Assembly: GCA_900472295.1 (NCBI GenBank)
Contig: UCIA01000009.1
Location: 57,386-121,385 of the forward strand
DNA from: Hyphomicrobiales bacterium
GTDB taxonomy: Bacteria > Pseudomonadota > Alphaproteobacteria > Rhizobiales > Rhizobiaceae
DNA: 64,000 nt
Direction: 5' to 3'
The number at the start of each line of letters is the position of its first letter. The first letter of the stretch is position 1. This document shows, piece by piece, positions 26,278 to 35,118 of this stretch. Position numbers and translations under genes: made by a program. The notes below the pieces were generated by a model that worked only from the letters and a program-made list of their open reading frames with translations, had not been told where the DNA came from and did no database searches.

Positions 26278-27189
26278 ATGCCATCGATCAGGGGACGCAT
26301 TCTCTATCAGGTCGCGCGCCTGGTTGTCCGCAGGATGAATTCAGGAACACCTTCGGTCGCCGAGGCGCGGATCGCCGAGGAAAAATCCGCTGCGATGTTC
26401 GCCAAGGTGCCGCGCGGTGTTGCGCTCGAGGTCGGCACCTACGGTGCATTGCCGGTCGCGTGGCTGCGGCCGATCAAGGTCCAAGGTCCGGGCTGCATCC
26501 TCTATCTGCATGGCGGCGCCTATGTCACCGGCTCTATCATGACGCACAAGGGCCTGGTGGCGCGCCTGGCGCGGGATGCGGGCACGCCGGCACTTTTGCT
26601 CGAGTACCGGCTGGCGCCGGAGCATCCGTTTCCCGCCGCGCTCGACGATGCGGTCGCGACTTACAGACAGCTGGTCGCCGACGGCAAGGGGCCGGTCGCC
26701 ATAGCAGGTGATTCCGCCGGTGGCGGACTGGCGGTCGCTACCGCAATGAAGCTGCGCGATCTCGACATTGCGCAGCCCTGCGCTCTCGCTTTGATCGCAC
26801 CCTGGACCGACCTTGCGCTGACCAACGAGACATGGCGCAGCAAGGCCGCGGTCGATCCCTATTTTCCGAATACGGATGGGATCAGTCTCGATGCCGCCCG
26901 CTACGCTGCTGCCACCTCGCTGGATCATCCGCTCGTCTCGCCGCACTACGGCGACATGAACGGGCTGCCGCCGATGCTTATCCATGTCGGCGACTATGAA
27001 ACACTGCTCGATGATGCGCGGATGCTCGCCAAAAAAGCCGGCCGCGCGGGCGGCGACGTCAGGATCGAGGTCTGGCCGGGCATGTGGCATGTCTGGCAGA
27101 TCGCCGGCGGCTGGATGCCGGAAGCGGATCGGTCCATCTTCGAGCTGGCGCAATTCCTGAGACGCCGGCTCGACGCCGTGCAACATTAG
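26278..27189 (+). CDS. Alpha/beta hydrolase, hormone-sensitive-lipase-like esterase
   Basis: 303 residues. The oxyanion-hole motif LYLHGGAYVTGS, the nucleophile elbow GDSAGGGLA, an acid near the ETLLDD segment and a histidine in WPGMWHVWQ make a complete HSL-family catalytic set. It hydrolyses short-chain esters or lactones in the cytoplasm. The gene starts 16 bases after the aldehyde dehydrogenase gene, with AGGAAAG upstream, and closes the operon. In context it might open a lactone produced by the FAD-linked oxidase or release the pathway substrate from an ester; neither can be shown from sequence. Confidence 0.82.
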   Translation: MPSIRGRILYQVARLVVRRMNSGTPSVAEARIAEEKSAAMFAKVPRGVALEVGTYGALPVAWLRPIKVQGPGCILYLHGGAYVTGSIMTHKGLVARLARDAGTPALLLEYRLAPEHPFPAALDDAVATYRQLVADGKGPVAIAGDSAGGGLAVATAMKLRDLDIAQPCALALIAPWTDLALTNETWRSKAAVDPYFPNTDGISLDAARYAAATSLDHPLVSPHYGDMNGLPPMLIHVGDYETLLDDARMLAKKAGRAGGDVRIEVWPGMWHVWQIAGGWMPEADRSIFELAQFLRRRLDAVQH

Positions 27190-27323
27190 CCGGGGAGGCG
27201 CTTCAGCGGATCGGCGGCGGTTCGATCCGCATCCATGCTTCTGCCTGTAGCCTGCTCGCGGCGGGCCTGGGCCGACAAACAAAAAGCAGTGGCGTCAGGC
27301 CACGCGAGAGAGGGAGGACCAGA

Positions 27324-28664
27324 ATGTCTGAGGCTAGACAAGCATCCAATGCATGGAGAGTGCTGACGATACTCTTCCTGGCAAATCTGTTCAATTTCTT
27401 CGACCGCGCCGTGCCGGCGATCCTGCTTGAACCGATCCGCAAGGAATGGAGCCTCAGCGATTTCCAACTGGGGCTCATCGCCGCCGCCTTTACCGTCATC
27501 TATGCGCTGGCCGGCATTCCGCTTGGACGCATGGCCGATACAGGCTCGCGCAAGAAGATCATGGGCTGGGGCCTGATCGCATGGAGCGGCTTCACCGGGC
27601 TCGCGGCCGCGGCGACGGGCTTCACCACCTTCCTTTTGACCCGCGTCGGCGTCGGCATCGGTGAGGCAAGCTACGCACCGGCGGCCACATCGATGATCGG
27701 CGACCTGTTTCCAGCCAGCAAGCGCTCGCGCGCCATCGGCGTCTTCATGCTCGGCCTGCCACTCGGACTGCTGCTGGCCTTCTTCACCGTCGGTGCGATG
27801 GTGAAAGCCTTCGGGTCATGGCGCGCGCCCTTCGTCGTCGCCATGATACCGGGTCTCATCATCGCGCTGCTGATGTTCACAATCCGCGAGCCCGAGCGCG
27901 GCGCGGCGGAGACGGAGCGGCAGAGCCAGGCGCCGATCGCCAATCCGATCCGCAAAGTGCTGGGCATCCTGACGATGTGGTGGATCATCCTCGCCGGAAT
28001 TGCCGCCAATTTCGCCGCCTATGCCACCAATTCCTTCATGGTGCCGCTGATGCAGCGCTTCTTCGGCCTGCCTCTGGAACGCGCCGCCATTTCGACCGGC
28101 GTCATCGTCGGCATCACCGGCCTGATCGGCCTGACGGCCGGCGGCTGGATCGCCGATCGCATGCATCAGCGCTCGGAACGTGGCCGGCTGATGCTCGGCG
28201 CGGTGTGCGTTGCCGTGTCGGCCGTGGCAACCTGGTATGCCCTGCAACTCGGCGCCGGGCAGGTCGGCGCCTTCATCGCCATATTTTCGATCGGCTGGCT
28301 GCTGCAATATTCCTACTACATCTGCCTCTATCCGGCGATCCAGGATGTCGTCGAGCCGCGCCTGCGCGCCACCGCCCTCGCAGTGTTCTTCGCTGCCCTC
28401 TATCTGCTCGGCGGCGCCTTCGGCCCGCTGGTCGTCGGCTTCCTGTCGGACCGCTATGCCGAGGCAGCCATGACTGCTGCCGGCGCTGTCGAGATGACCG
28501 AACAGTTCAAGGCCGTCGGCCTGCACGGCGCCATGATCCTGGTGCCGGCATCGCTGCTGGTGACGGCAGTTGCGATCTTTATGGCGACGCGCAGCTTCCC
28601 CGCCGATGCCAGGGCAATGTCGGACGGGATGGCGGCGGGACGGCCGACGCCATCGGCAAGCTGA
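27324..28664 (+). CDS. MFS transporter (spinster-like group)
   Basis: 446 residues with twelve predicted helices. It starts WRVLTILFLANLFNFFDRAVPAILLEPIRKEW and has the LAGIPLGRMADTGSRKKIMGWGL loop 2-3 signature, RVGVGIGEASYAPAATSMIGD in helix 5 and a large C-terminal half with LYPAIQDVVEPRLRATALAV. These features resemble the spinster-type MFS proteins common in proteobacterial catabolic clusters. The ATG at 27324 has a strong AGGGAGGA site. It follows the esterase gene by 134 bases, so it may be in the same transcription unit or have its own promoter. It is a candidate importer for the compound degraded by the upstream operon. Confidence 0.82.
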   Translation: MSEARQASNAWRVLTILFLANLFNFFDRAVPAILLEPIRKEWSLSDFQLGLIAAAFTVIYALAGIPLGRMADTGSRKKIMGWGLIAWSGFTGLAAAATGFTTFLLTRVGVGIGEASYAPAATSMIGDLFPASKRSRAIGVFMLGLPLGLLLAFFTVGAMVKAFGSWRAPFVVAMIPGLIIALLMFTIREPERGAAETERQSQAPIANPIRKVLGILTMWWIILAGIAANFAAYATNSFMVPLMQRFFGLPLERAAISTGVIVGITGLIGLTAGGWIADRMHQRSERGRLMLGAVCVAVSAVATWYALQLGAGQVGAFIAIFSIGWLLQYSYYICLYPAIQDVVEPRLRATALAVFFAALYLLGGAFGPLVVGFLSDRYAEAAMTAAGAVEMTEQFKAVGLHGAMILVPASLLVTAVAIFMATRSFPADARAMSDGMAAGRPTPSAS

Positions 28665-28847
28665 GGCCAAACAAGCGCTATCCTTGTCGGGACAGGGGAG
28701 GATTGGACCTTTTTTTGGAGGGATGCCCATTGCGGCGGGAAGGCCTTATCGTCGAGGGCGAGCGCCAGTACAAAATCCTGTGAACCGTCCTGTTTGAGAT
28801 GCTGCTTGATTCAGGCACGGCGTCGGAGGATACCGAACGGATCAAGC

Positions 28848-29894
28848 ATGGAGTCCAGTTTGCCAGCCGCTGTTTCGCAACCGGTCGTCGCGCAGTTGAC
28901 GCGGGCCGCGATCTTTCTTGTCGTTACGCTCAAATCCGGCCCAGAGCACGAGGCGACCGCACGTGGCCTGTGCGCCGATCTTGCCGCGCTCAAGCGAGCG
29001 GTTGGCTTTCGCGATCTCGAGGGCGGGTTGTCCTGTGTGATGGCAATTGGTTCTGACGCGTGGGACCGGTTGTTTGCGACCCCAAAGCCCAGGGATCTGC
29101 ATCCGTTCCGCGAGATCCGCGGCCAGCATCACGCCGTTTCGACGCCGGGCGACCTGCTGTTTCATATCCGTGCGGCGCGGATGGACCTGTGCTTCGAACT
29201 GGCGACGCAGATCATGGCGCGGCTTGGTAGCGCCGTCGCCACGACGGACGAGGTGCAAGGCTTCAACTATTTCGACAATCGCGATCTGATCGGCTTCGTC
29301 GACGGCACCGAGAACCCGGTGGACCAGGGCGCAATCGACGCCACGATTATCGGCGACGAGGATCCCGGCTTTGCCGGCGGCAGCTATGTGATCGTGCAAA
29401 AATACCTGCACGATCTCACCCGCTGGAATGAGGTGCCGGTGGCCGAGCAGGAGAGGATCATCGGCCGAACCAAGCTTTCGGACATCGAACTCGACGATGC
29501 GGTCAAGCCGACATCGGCGCACAATGCGCTGACGTCGATCACCGAGGATGGCGAGGAGCTGGAAATCCTGCGCGACAACATGCCGTTCGGCGATGCGGGG
29601 AAGGGCGAGTTCGGCACCTATTTCATTGGCTATGCCCGCTCGCCGCGCCGCATCGAGCAGATGCTGGAGAACATGTTCATCGGTCGCCCGCCGGGCAATT
29701 ACGATCGGCTACTCGACTTCAGCCGCGCGGTGACCGGCTCGCTGTTCTTCGTGCCGTCGGCGACGTTTCTCGAGGACGTTGCGGCGGATGCGGGCGCGAT
29801 CGCCGCGCCGACCCAGCCCGAGGCAACGGACCAGCCGCGCCCGCGCGACGGTTCCCTCGGTATAGGATCTCTCAAGGATGTGAGGCAGACATGA
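28848..29894 (+). CDS. DyP-type peroxidase with encapsulin-targeting C-terminus
   Basis: 349 residues of the dye-decolourising peroxidase family. The GFVDGTENP motif puts catalytic Asp152 in place; His225 (PTSAHNAL) fits the proximal haem ligand and Arg242 (EILRDNMPFGD) the distal arginine. After a Pro/Ala-rich linker (about residues 318-333) the protein ends DGSLGIGSLKDVRQT, which carries the GSLGIGSLK-type cargo-loading peptide that docks DyP enzymes inside encapsulin shells. The stop overlaps the encapsulin start by ATGA. No iron-binding sequence is needed for this cargo; it uses haem and peroxide. The start at 28848 lacks a close ribosome site (GGAGGA lies about 17 bases upstream), so the N-terminus is less certain. 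Confidence 0.92.
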   Translation: MESSLPAAVSQPVVAQLTRAAIFLVVTLKSGPEHEATARGLCADLAALKRAVGFRDLEGGLSCVMAIGSDAWDRLFATPKPRDLHPFREIRGQHHAVSTPGDLLFHIRAARMDLCFELATQIMARLGSAVATTDEVQGFNYFDNRDLIGFVDGTENPVDQGAIDATIIGDEDPGFAGGSYVIVQKYLHDLTRWNEVPVAEQERIIGRTKLSDIELDDAVKPTSAHNALTSITEDGEELEILRDNMPFGDAGKGEFGTYFIGYARSPRRIEQMLENMFIGRPPGNYDRLLDFSRAVTGSLFFVPSATFLEDVAADAGAIAAPTQPEATDQPRPRDGSLGIGSLKDVRQT

Positions 29895-30696
29895 ACGCTC
29901 TTTATCGGGAACTCGCTCCCATTTCCGACGCGCATGGGCGCAGATCGAGGAGGAGGCATCGCGCACCCTCAAGCGCCATCTGGCGGCGCGGCGTGTTGTC
30001 GATGTCGTCGGCCCGAAGGGTTTCGACCTGTCTTCCGTCGGCACCGGCCATACCAAGCCGATCGCGGCGCCCGACGAGGGGGTGCAATCGGCGCAGCGCG
30101 AGGTGAAGGCGCTGGTCGAACTGCGGGTCCCGTTCGAACTGACACGCCAGGCGATCGACGATGTCGAGCGGGGCGCGACGGATTCGGACTGGTCCGCCGT
30201 AAAGGAAGCGGCGCGCAAGATCGCTTTTGCCGAGGATCGCTCGGTGTTCGACGGCTACGCCGCCGCCGGCATCCAGGGCATTCGTGAAGGCAGCAGCAAT
30301 CCGGTCGTGGCATTGCCGGCCAAGGTGATGGGCTATCCGGAAGCTGTCGCCCAGGCGGTCAGCCAGTTGCGACTTGCCGGCGTCGATGGCCCCTATGCAC
30401 TAGTGCTCGGTGCTGCAGCCTACACGGCCGTCAGCGGCGGCAGCGACGAGGGTTACCCGGTCTTCCATCATATCGAGCGCGTGGTCGATGGCGGCATCAT
30501 CTGGGCGCCGGCCATCGAAGGCGGGTTCGTACTGTCGACACGCGGCGGTGATTTCGAGCTCGATATCGGCCAGGACCTGTCGATCGGCTACCTCTCGCAC
30601 TCCAGCACGAGCGTTGAGCTCTATCTGCAGGAGACGTTCACCTTCCGGCTGCTGACGTCAGAGGCCTGCGTTGCGCTGGCGCCACCGCGGAAGTGA
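29891..30696 (+). pseudogene. Encapsulin shell protein gene with a one-base frameshift
   Basis: Read with one base restored near 29932, this encodes a 268-residue family-1 encapsulin (linocin-M18/HK97 fold): MNALYRELAPISDA, then AWAQIEEEASRTLKRHLA, RRVVDVVGPKGFDL, VELRVPFELTRQAIDDVERG, and a normal end ETFTFRLLTSEACVALAPP. As written, codons 1-14 are in one frame and everything from GCA TGG (29932) onward is in another; intact relatives have GCG GCA where this has GCGCA. The out-of-frame 5' reading stops at 30106, and an internal ATG at 30082 would give only the last 204 residues, lacking the N-terminal arm. Either the host lost the shell, or the base is a sequencing error. The rest shows no further damage, which favours a recent or artefactual event. 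Confidence 0.9.
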
Positions 30697-30764
30697 AGAC
30701 TACTCCGAGGTAACTCTGCCGGGCTGACGCGCGTCACGTTTGAACATTTGCAGGCGACAGCAAC

Positions 30765-30818
30765 TCACCACTCGGCGACGGGCCGTCCTAGTGGCGCCAG
30801 ACCGGTGCGCCAGCGGGC
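30765..30818 (-). pseudogene. Remnant duplicate of a dgoD 3' end
   Basis: These bases align with 33018-33076, the end of the dgoD-like gene, in the same orientation: the stop and TGG match, and GTGGCGCCAGACCGG and TGCGCCAGCGG are identical. The remnant would read ...RWRTGLAPLGRPVAEW versus [17 protein letters not shown], with small deletions that break the frame. Similarity ends at about 30820, immediately before the stop codon of the dehydrogenase gene. Confidence 0.75.
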
Positions 30819-30832
30819 CGATCGCCTCATGG

Positions 30833-31843
30833 TTACCAATCGAGGCGGATGACGATCTTGCCGAAATAGCCGCCCTCCGCCAGCAAGCGGTACGCCTGGC
30901 CGGTCTCCGCCACGCTGAAGGTCCGGTCGATCACCGGTTCGATGCGGGCCGCGGCGATGGCTTGCATCGCCCGGCCCAGATCCTCGACGGAACCGGTGTT
31001 GTTGCCTTGCACGAGCAGGGCCTTGACGATGATCGGCATCAGGTCAAGCTCGAGCTTCGTTCCGGTCAGGAAGCCGATCGTGTAGATCAGACCGGTCTGT
31101 CGGGTCGCGGCAAGCGAGCGGGTGAATGTGTCGGGCCCGGCGGTCTCCAGCACCAGGTCGACGCCGATGCCGTCGGTCAGGCGTTGGACCTCGGCATCCC
31201 AATCGGGAAATTTGCGATAGTTCACCGTCTCGTCGGCGCCAAGCGTATGCGCACGATCGAGCTTGGCGTCGGAAGACGAGGTGATGATGACGCGGGCGCC
31301 CCTGGCCTTGGCAAGCTGCAATGCGAAGATGGAAACGCCGCCGGTTCCCAGGAGCAGCACCGTCGAGCCCGGCCCTGCATCGGCGGCAGCGAGCGCATTC
31401 CAGGCCGTGGTCGCCGCGATGGGCAGCGTGGCGATCGCTTCCCATGACAGATGTTCCGCCGCCTTGACGACCGAAACGGCATCCACCGTCGCGATCTCGA
31501 TCAACGAACCGGGTAGCGATATGCCCCGCATTGTATTTGCTTTCGCTGCCGTGGGGCGGCCGGCGATCCATAGCGCCTTGGGGTGAATGGCGACACGATC
31601 GCCGATCTTCAATCCGGTCACTCCATCACCGATGGCAATGATCTCGCCCGCGCCGTCGGCAACCGGCGTCAGCGGAAGGGCGACGCCGGGATACTGGCCC
31701 TTGGCCATGGCAAGATCGATGAAGTTCAGGCTGGCGGCGCGCATGCGCACATTCACCTGGCCGTATCGCGGCACGGGCGGATCGGGCAGCTCGATTTGGC
31801 TCAGAGCTTCGAGCGAGGGCTTGTTCAAGATGATGGCACGCAT
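30833..31843 (-). CDS. Medium-chain alcohol dehydrogenase / quinone oxidoreductase (zinc-independent type)
   Basis: 336 residues. A GroES-like N-terminal domain (VNVRMRAASLNFIDLAMAKGQYPG, VADGAGEIIAIGDGV) lacks the usual structural-zinc cysteines, then comes a Rossmann domain with VLLLGTGGVSIFALQLAKARGARVIITSSSDAKL. Typical substrates are enones, quinones or alcohols with NAD(P)H. The ATG at 31843 begins the conserved MRAIILNKPSLEAL; the frame continues upstream without a likely start. It is divergent from a LysR gene 93 bases away, the common arrangement in which the LysR protein controls its neighbour. The gene ends 15 bases from a remnant of a dgoD tail. Confidence 0.82.
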   Translation of the reverse strand: MRAIILNKPSLEALSQIELPDPPVPRYGQVNVRMRAASLNFIDLAMAKGQYPGVALPLTPVADGAGEIIAIGDGVTGLKIGDRVAIHPKALWIAGRPTAAKANTMRGISLPGSLIEIATVDAVSVVKAAEHLSWEAIATLPIAATTAWNALAAADAGPGSTVLLLGTGGVSIFALQLAKARGARVIITSSSDAKLDRAHTLGADETVNYRKFPDWDAEVQRLTDGIGVDLVLETAGPDTFTRSLAATRQTGLIYTIGFLTGTKLELDLMPIIVKALLVQGNNTGSVEDLGRAMQAIAAARIEPVIDRTFSVAETGQAYRLLAEGGYFGKIVIRLDW

Positions 31844-31936
31844 GGGTCGGTCCTTTCGCGATGACTGCATGATCCCATTTGGCTGCTGCAAAAAACGAAT
31901 TGAAGAGAGCACTTTTGCAGTTTAAAGCTGCAACAG

Positions 31937-32869
31937 ATGCAGCAATCGGACACCATCCCCGATATCGAAGCCTTGGCGGCGTTCATCGCTGTCGCGGAGG
32001 AAGGCTCGTTCAACGCCGCCGGTCATCGGCTCCATCGCGATGCGACAGTCGTCTCGCGGCGTGTCCAGAACTTGGAGCAGAGTCTCGGCGTCCGACTGGT
32101 CGAACGCTCGACGCGCCGGGTGGTGCTGACGGAAGCCGGTGATCTCTATCTCAGCCAGATTCGCCCTTTGCTGGGCGGTTTGCTGGCGGCGGGTCAGGAA
32201 GCGGGGCGGTTTACGGATGGTGAGCCGCGAGGACGCCTGCGGCTGGCTCTGCCGGGCAGCTTTGGCCGCATGTGGCTGATGCCCATGCTGGTCGAGTTTC
32301 TTGAGGCCTATCCCGGGGTGGCGCTCGATGTCTCTTTCTCGAATCGTTTTGTGGACTTGATCGGAGAAGGTTTCGATCTGGCCATACGCCTGGGTGTGTT
32401 GCCGGACTCGCGGCTCATGACCCGCAAGCTTGCGGAGCGAAGGCGGATGATCTGTGCATCGCCCGCGTATCTTGAGCGGCGGGGCGTTCCCGCATCACCC
32501 GAGGAACTCACCGGCCATGAGTGCCTCATCTTCTCCGGCAAGACAAACCCCAATGCCTGGGAGTTCATCATGCCGGCTACAAGGCAACTCGTGGTGCCCA
32601 TTGCAGGGCCTTTCATCTCGGACGATGCGGAAGCGCTGGTTATGGCGGCCATCGCCGGACACGGATTGCTCTACGCAACTGACTGGCTGGTTGGCCGCGA
32701 GCTTGCCGATGGGCGCCTTGTGCGGATCCTCGAAGGCTTTCCGGTCCCCAGCGACGGTGCCATCTACATGGTGCACCCTTCATCCCGCCACGTTCCCAAC
32801 AAGACCCGCGCGTTCGCTGATTGGATCGTCGAACGATTCACCCGGAGCCTGCCCTGGCAGCAGGCATGA
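31937..32869 (+). CDS. LysR-family transcriptional regulator
   Basis: 310 residues. The N-terminal winged helix-turn-helix is clear: IEALAAFIAVAEEGSFNAAGHRLHRDATVVSRRVQNLEQSLGVRLVERSTRRVVLTEAG (given by its pieces, residues 10-68). The effector domain starts at about residue 95 with RLRLALPGSFGRMWLMPML and includes YPGVALDVSFSNRFVDLIGEGFDLAIRLG, the pattern of the CrgA-like subgroup. It probably controls the divergent oxidoreductase gene from the 93-base intergenic region, which has an AT-rich stretch near 31890-31935. The ligand is unknown. Confidence 0.88.
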   Translation: MQQSDTIPDIEALAAFIAVAEEGSFNAAGHRLHRDATVVSRRVQNLEQSLGVRLVERSTRRVVLTEAGDLYLSQIRPLLGGLLAAGQEAGRFTDGEPRGRLRLALPGSFGRMWLMPMLVEFLEAYPGVALDVSFSNRFVDLIGEGFDLAIRLGVLPDSRLMTRKLAERRRMICASPAYLERRGVPASPEELTGHECLIFSGKTNPNAWEFIMPATRQLVVPIAGPFISDDAEALVMAAIAGHGLLYATDWLVGRELADGRLVRILEGFPVPSDGAIYMVHPSSRHVPNKTRAFADWIVERFTRSLPWQQA

Positions 32870-33017
32870 TGGTTTGATTTAAGGCACGGCTCTACACCGA
32901 TGCGCTTCTCGCGAAGTACACCGGGGATGGCGAGCGGCCCCTGCACGCCCGGTCGAAAGCTGCCACCGCAAGGCTTGCCAGGCTAGCGCGATTAGACGCG
33001 GTAAGGCCCCGCCCACC

Positions 33018-34166
33018 TCACCACTCCGCGAACGAGCCGTCCTTGTGGCGCCAGACCGGGTTGCGCCAGCGGTGGCCTTCCTTGGCGCGCTCCTTGACGT
33101 AGTCCTCGTCGATCTCGACGCCGAGACCGGGGCCATCGGGGATGGCGACATAGCCGTCCTCGTAGCGGAAGACGTCCTTGTTGGCGGCGTAGTCGAGCAA
33201 GTCGTTGGCGGCGTTGTAGTGGATGCCGAGGCTCTGTTCCTGGATGAAGCAGTTGTAGCTGACGGCGTCGAGTTGCAGGCAGGCGGCAAGCGCGATCGGG
33301 CCGAGCGGGCAGTGCGGCGCCACCGCAATGTCATAGGCCTCGGCCATCGCCGCGATCTTGCGGCATTCGGTGATGCCGCCGGCATGCGACAGATCGGGCT
33401 GGATGATGTCGACGGCGCCTTGCTCGAAGACCGACTTGAAATCCCAGCGGCTGTAGAGCCGCTCGCCGAGTGCGATCGGCGTCGAGCCAAGGGCTGCGAT
33501 CTCCTTCAGCGCATCGCGGTTTTCGCTCAGCACCGGTTCCTCGATGAACATCAGCCGGTATGGCTCCAGTTCCTTGACCATCATGCGCGCCATCGGCCGG
33601 TGTACGCGACCGTGGAAATCGACGGCGATGCCGATATTGGGGCCGACGGCTTCGCGCACCATGGCGACGCGCTCGACGGCCGCATCGATCTTGTCGTGGC
33701 TGTCGACGATCTGCAGTTCCTCGGTGCCGTTCATCTTCAGCGCCAGGAAGCCGCGTGCGACCACTTCCTTGGCGCCGGCCGCCACTTCCGCCGGGCGGTC
33801 GCCGCCGATCCAGGAATAGACCTTGATGCTGTCGCGCAATTTGCCGCCGAGCAGTTCGTGCACGGGAACGCCGAGCGCCTTGCCCTTGATGTCCCACAGC
33901 GCCTGGTCGATGCCGGCAATGGCGCTCATCAGGATCGGCCCGCCGCGATAGAAGCCGCCGCGATGCATCACCGTCCAATGGTCCTCGATCAGGCGAGGGT
34001 CCTTGCCGATGAGATAGTCGCCAAGCTCCTTGACCGCCGCCTCTACCGTCAGCGCCCGGCCTTCGATCACAGGCTCCCCCCAGCCGGTGACGCCGGCATC
34101 GGTCTCGATCTTCAGGAACAGCCAGCGCGGCGGGACGATGTAGGTGGTGAGCGATGTGACTTTCAT
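33018..34166 (-). CDS. dgoD: D-galactonate dehydratase-like enolase-superfamily enzyme
   Basis: 382 residues, co-linear from end to end with E. coli Dgo[82 protein letters not shown] (metal ligand region), [57 protein letters not shown] and the terminal [16 protein letters not shown]. DgoD turns D-galactonate into 2-keto-3-deoxygalactonate. It lies seven bases after a FadR-type regulator gene on the same strand, and diverges from araFGH. Because L-arabinose and D-galactose share configuration at C2-C4, the island can serve both sugars. The ATG at 34166 is set by the E. coli alignment. Confidence 0.9.
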   Translation of the reverse strand: MKVTSLTTYIVPPRWLFLKIETDAGVTGWGEPVIEGRALTVEAAVKELGDYLIGKDPRLIEDHWTVMHRGGFYRGGPILMSAIAGIDQALWDIKGKALGVPVHELLGGKLRDSIKVYSWIGGDRPAEVAAGAKEVVARGFLALKMNGTEELQIVDSHDKIDAAVERVAMVREAVGPNIGIAVDFHGRVHRPMARMMVKELEPYRLMFIEEPVLSENRDALKEIAALGSTPIALGERLYSRWDFKSVFEQGAVDIIQPDLSHAGGITECRKIAAMAEAYDIAVAPHCPLGPIALAACLQLDAVSYNCFIQEQSLGIHYNAANDLLDYAANKDVFRYEDGYVAIPDGPGLGVEIDEDYVKERAKEGHRWRNPVWRHKDGSFAEW

Positions 34167-34173
34167 GCGGGTC

Positions 34174-34920
34174 TCAGTTGTTCTTGAGTTTCTTGGCGCT
34201 GACGAGGTCGCGTGCCGCAAGGTCGAGGATTCGGCCTGCCGCTGCTCGCGCCGCTACGGCATCGCGCATGCGCAGTGCCTCCACCACCTCGCGGTGCGCC
34301 GCGACTGCTTCCATGCGCCGGTCAAGCGAGATGGTTGCCGTTGCTTCCAGCGAGAATTTCAGCCCGGTGTCGATCAGATTACCGATCTGGCGGAAGATCG
34401 GATTGTGGCTTGCGGCATAGACGATCTGGTGGAAGGCGATGTCGGAGCGCGAAAAGGTGACGAGGTCCTCGCCGGCATTGGCCATGCCGCGCCACGCGGC
34501 TTCGAGATCGGCGATCTCCTGCAGCGTCGCACGCGTCGCGGCGAGTTCAGCGACCAGCGGTTCGATGGCGCGGCGGGTTTCGAGAATGGCGTCGAACAAT
34601 TTGTCGTCCAGCGCATGCGGCGCATGCCAGGCCAGCACCTGCGGGTCGATGATGTTCCAGTTGTCCTGTTCGCATACAACCGTGCCGATGCGCGGCCGCG
34701 ACAGCACCAGCCCCTTGGCTGCCAGCACCTTCAACGCCTCGCGGATGACAGTGCGGCTGACGCCATATTCGACGCCGAGTTCGTTTTCGGTCGGTAGCGA
34801 TGAGCCGGCGGGATAGCGCCCGGAAAAGATGTCGGAGGCGATCGCCTTGATCACATCGGGCATGACGCGCGGCCGGCGTGTGGGCGTATCACTCTGTATC
34901 TTCTTAGAAGTTTCGGTCAC
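34174..34920 (-). CDS. FadR/FCD-family GntR transcriptional regulator
   Basis: 248 residues. The N-terminal winged helix has [46 protein letters not shown] (by pieces, about residues 27-72), and the C-terminal FCD all-helical ligand domain has [29 protein letters not shown] and [17 protein letters not shown], with metal/ligand histidines. The GTG at 34920 follows a GGAGGAGGG site and is preferred to the ATG at 34962. It is transcribed with dgoD and away from araF, with an inverted repeat in the intergenic region as probable operator. It likely represses the araFGH/dgoD genes until a sugar acid binds. Confidence 0.88.
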   Translation of the reverse strand: MTETSKKIQSDTPTRRPRVMPDVIKAIASDIFSGRYPAGSSLPTENELGVEYGVSRTVIREALKVLAAKGLVLSRPRIGTVVCEQDNWNIIDPQVLAWHAPHALDDKLFDAILETRRAIEPLVAELAATRATLQEIADLEAAWRGMANAGEDLVTFSRSDIAFHQIVYAASHNPIFRQIGNLIDTGLKFSLEATATISLDRRMEAVAAHREVVEALRMRDAVAARAAAGRILDLAARDLVSAKKLKNN

Positions 34921-35028
34921 CTCAGCCCTCCTCCAAGGCGGCGAACCCGCTGTTTCGCGCAACCGGTCCGGCCTTACCGGATGCGGATGATTTGCGCCAG
35001 CGATCCCTGGTCAGAGCATGTAGCTTAA

Positions 35029-35061
35029 TTATCATACCAGATCAATTGACGAGTATGATAA
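35029..35061. promoter_or_regulatory. Inverted repeat between the gntR-dgoD and araFGH operons
   Basis: TTATCATAC at 35029-35037 pairs exactly with GTATGATAA at 35053-35061, 15 bases apart and centred between the divergent genes (58 bases upstream of araF). This is the best operator candidate for the FadR-type regulator encoded next to it. The arms are seen; the binding protein is inferred. Confidence 0.5.
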
Positions 35062-35118
35062 AAAGAATTAGAGACTCTGCATCCGGGCTGAGCGCCCGGC
35101 CATCGCTGGGAGGTAATC

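Noticed and set aside
29891..30106. Programmed frameshifting in the encapsulin gene
   Set aside because: No slippery heptamer or downstream structure is evident at the shift (GACGCGCATGGG), and family-1 encapsulins are normally read in one frame; simple loss of a base is preferred.
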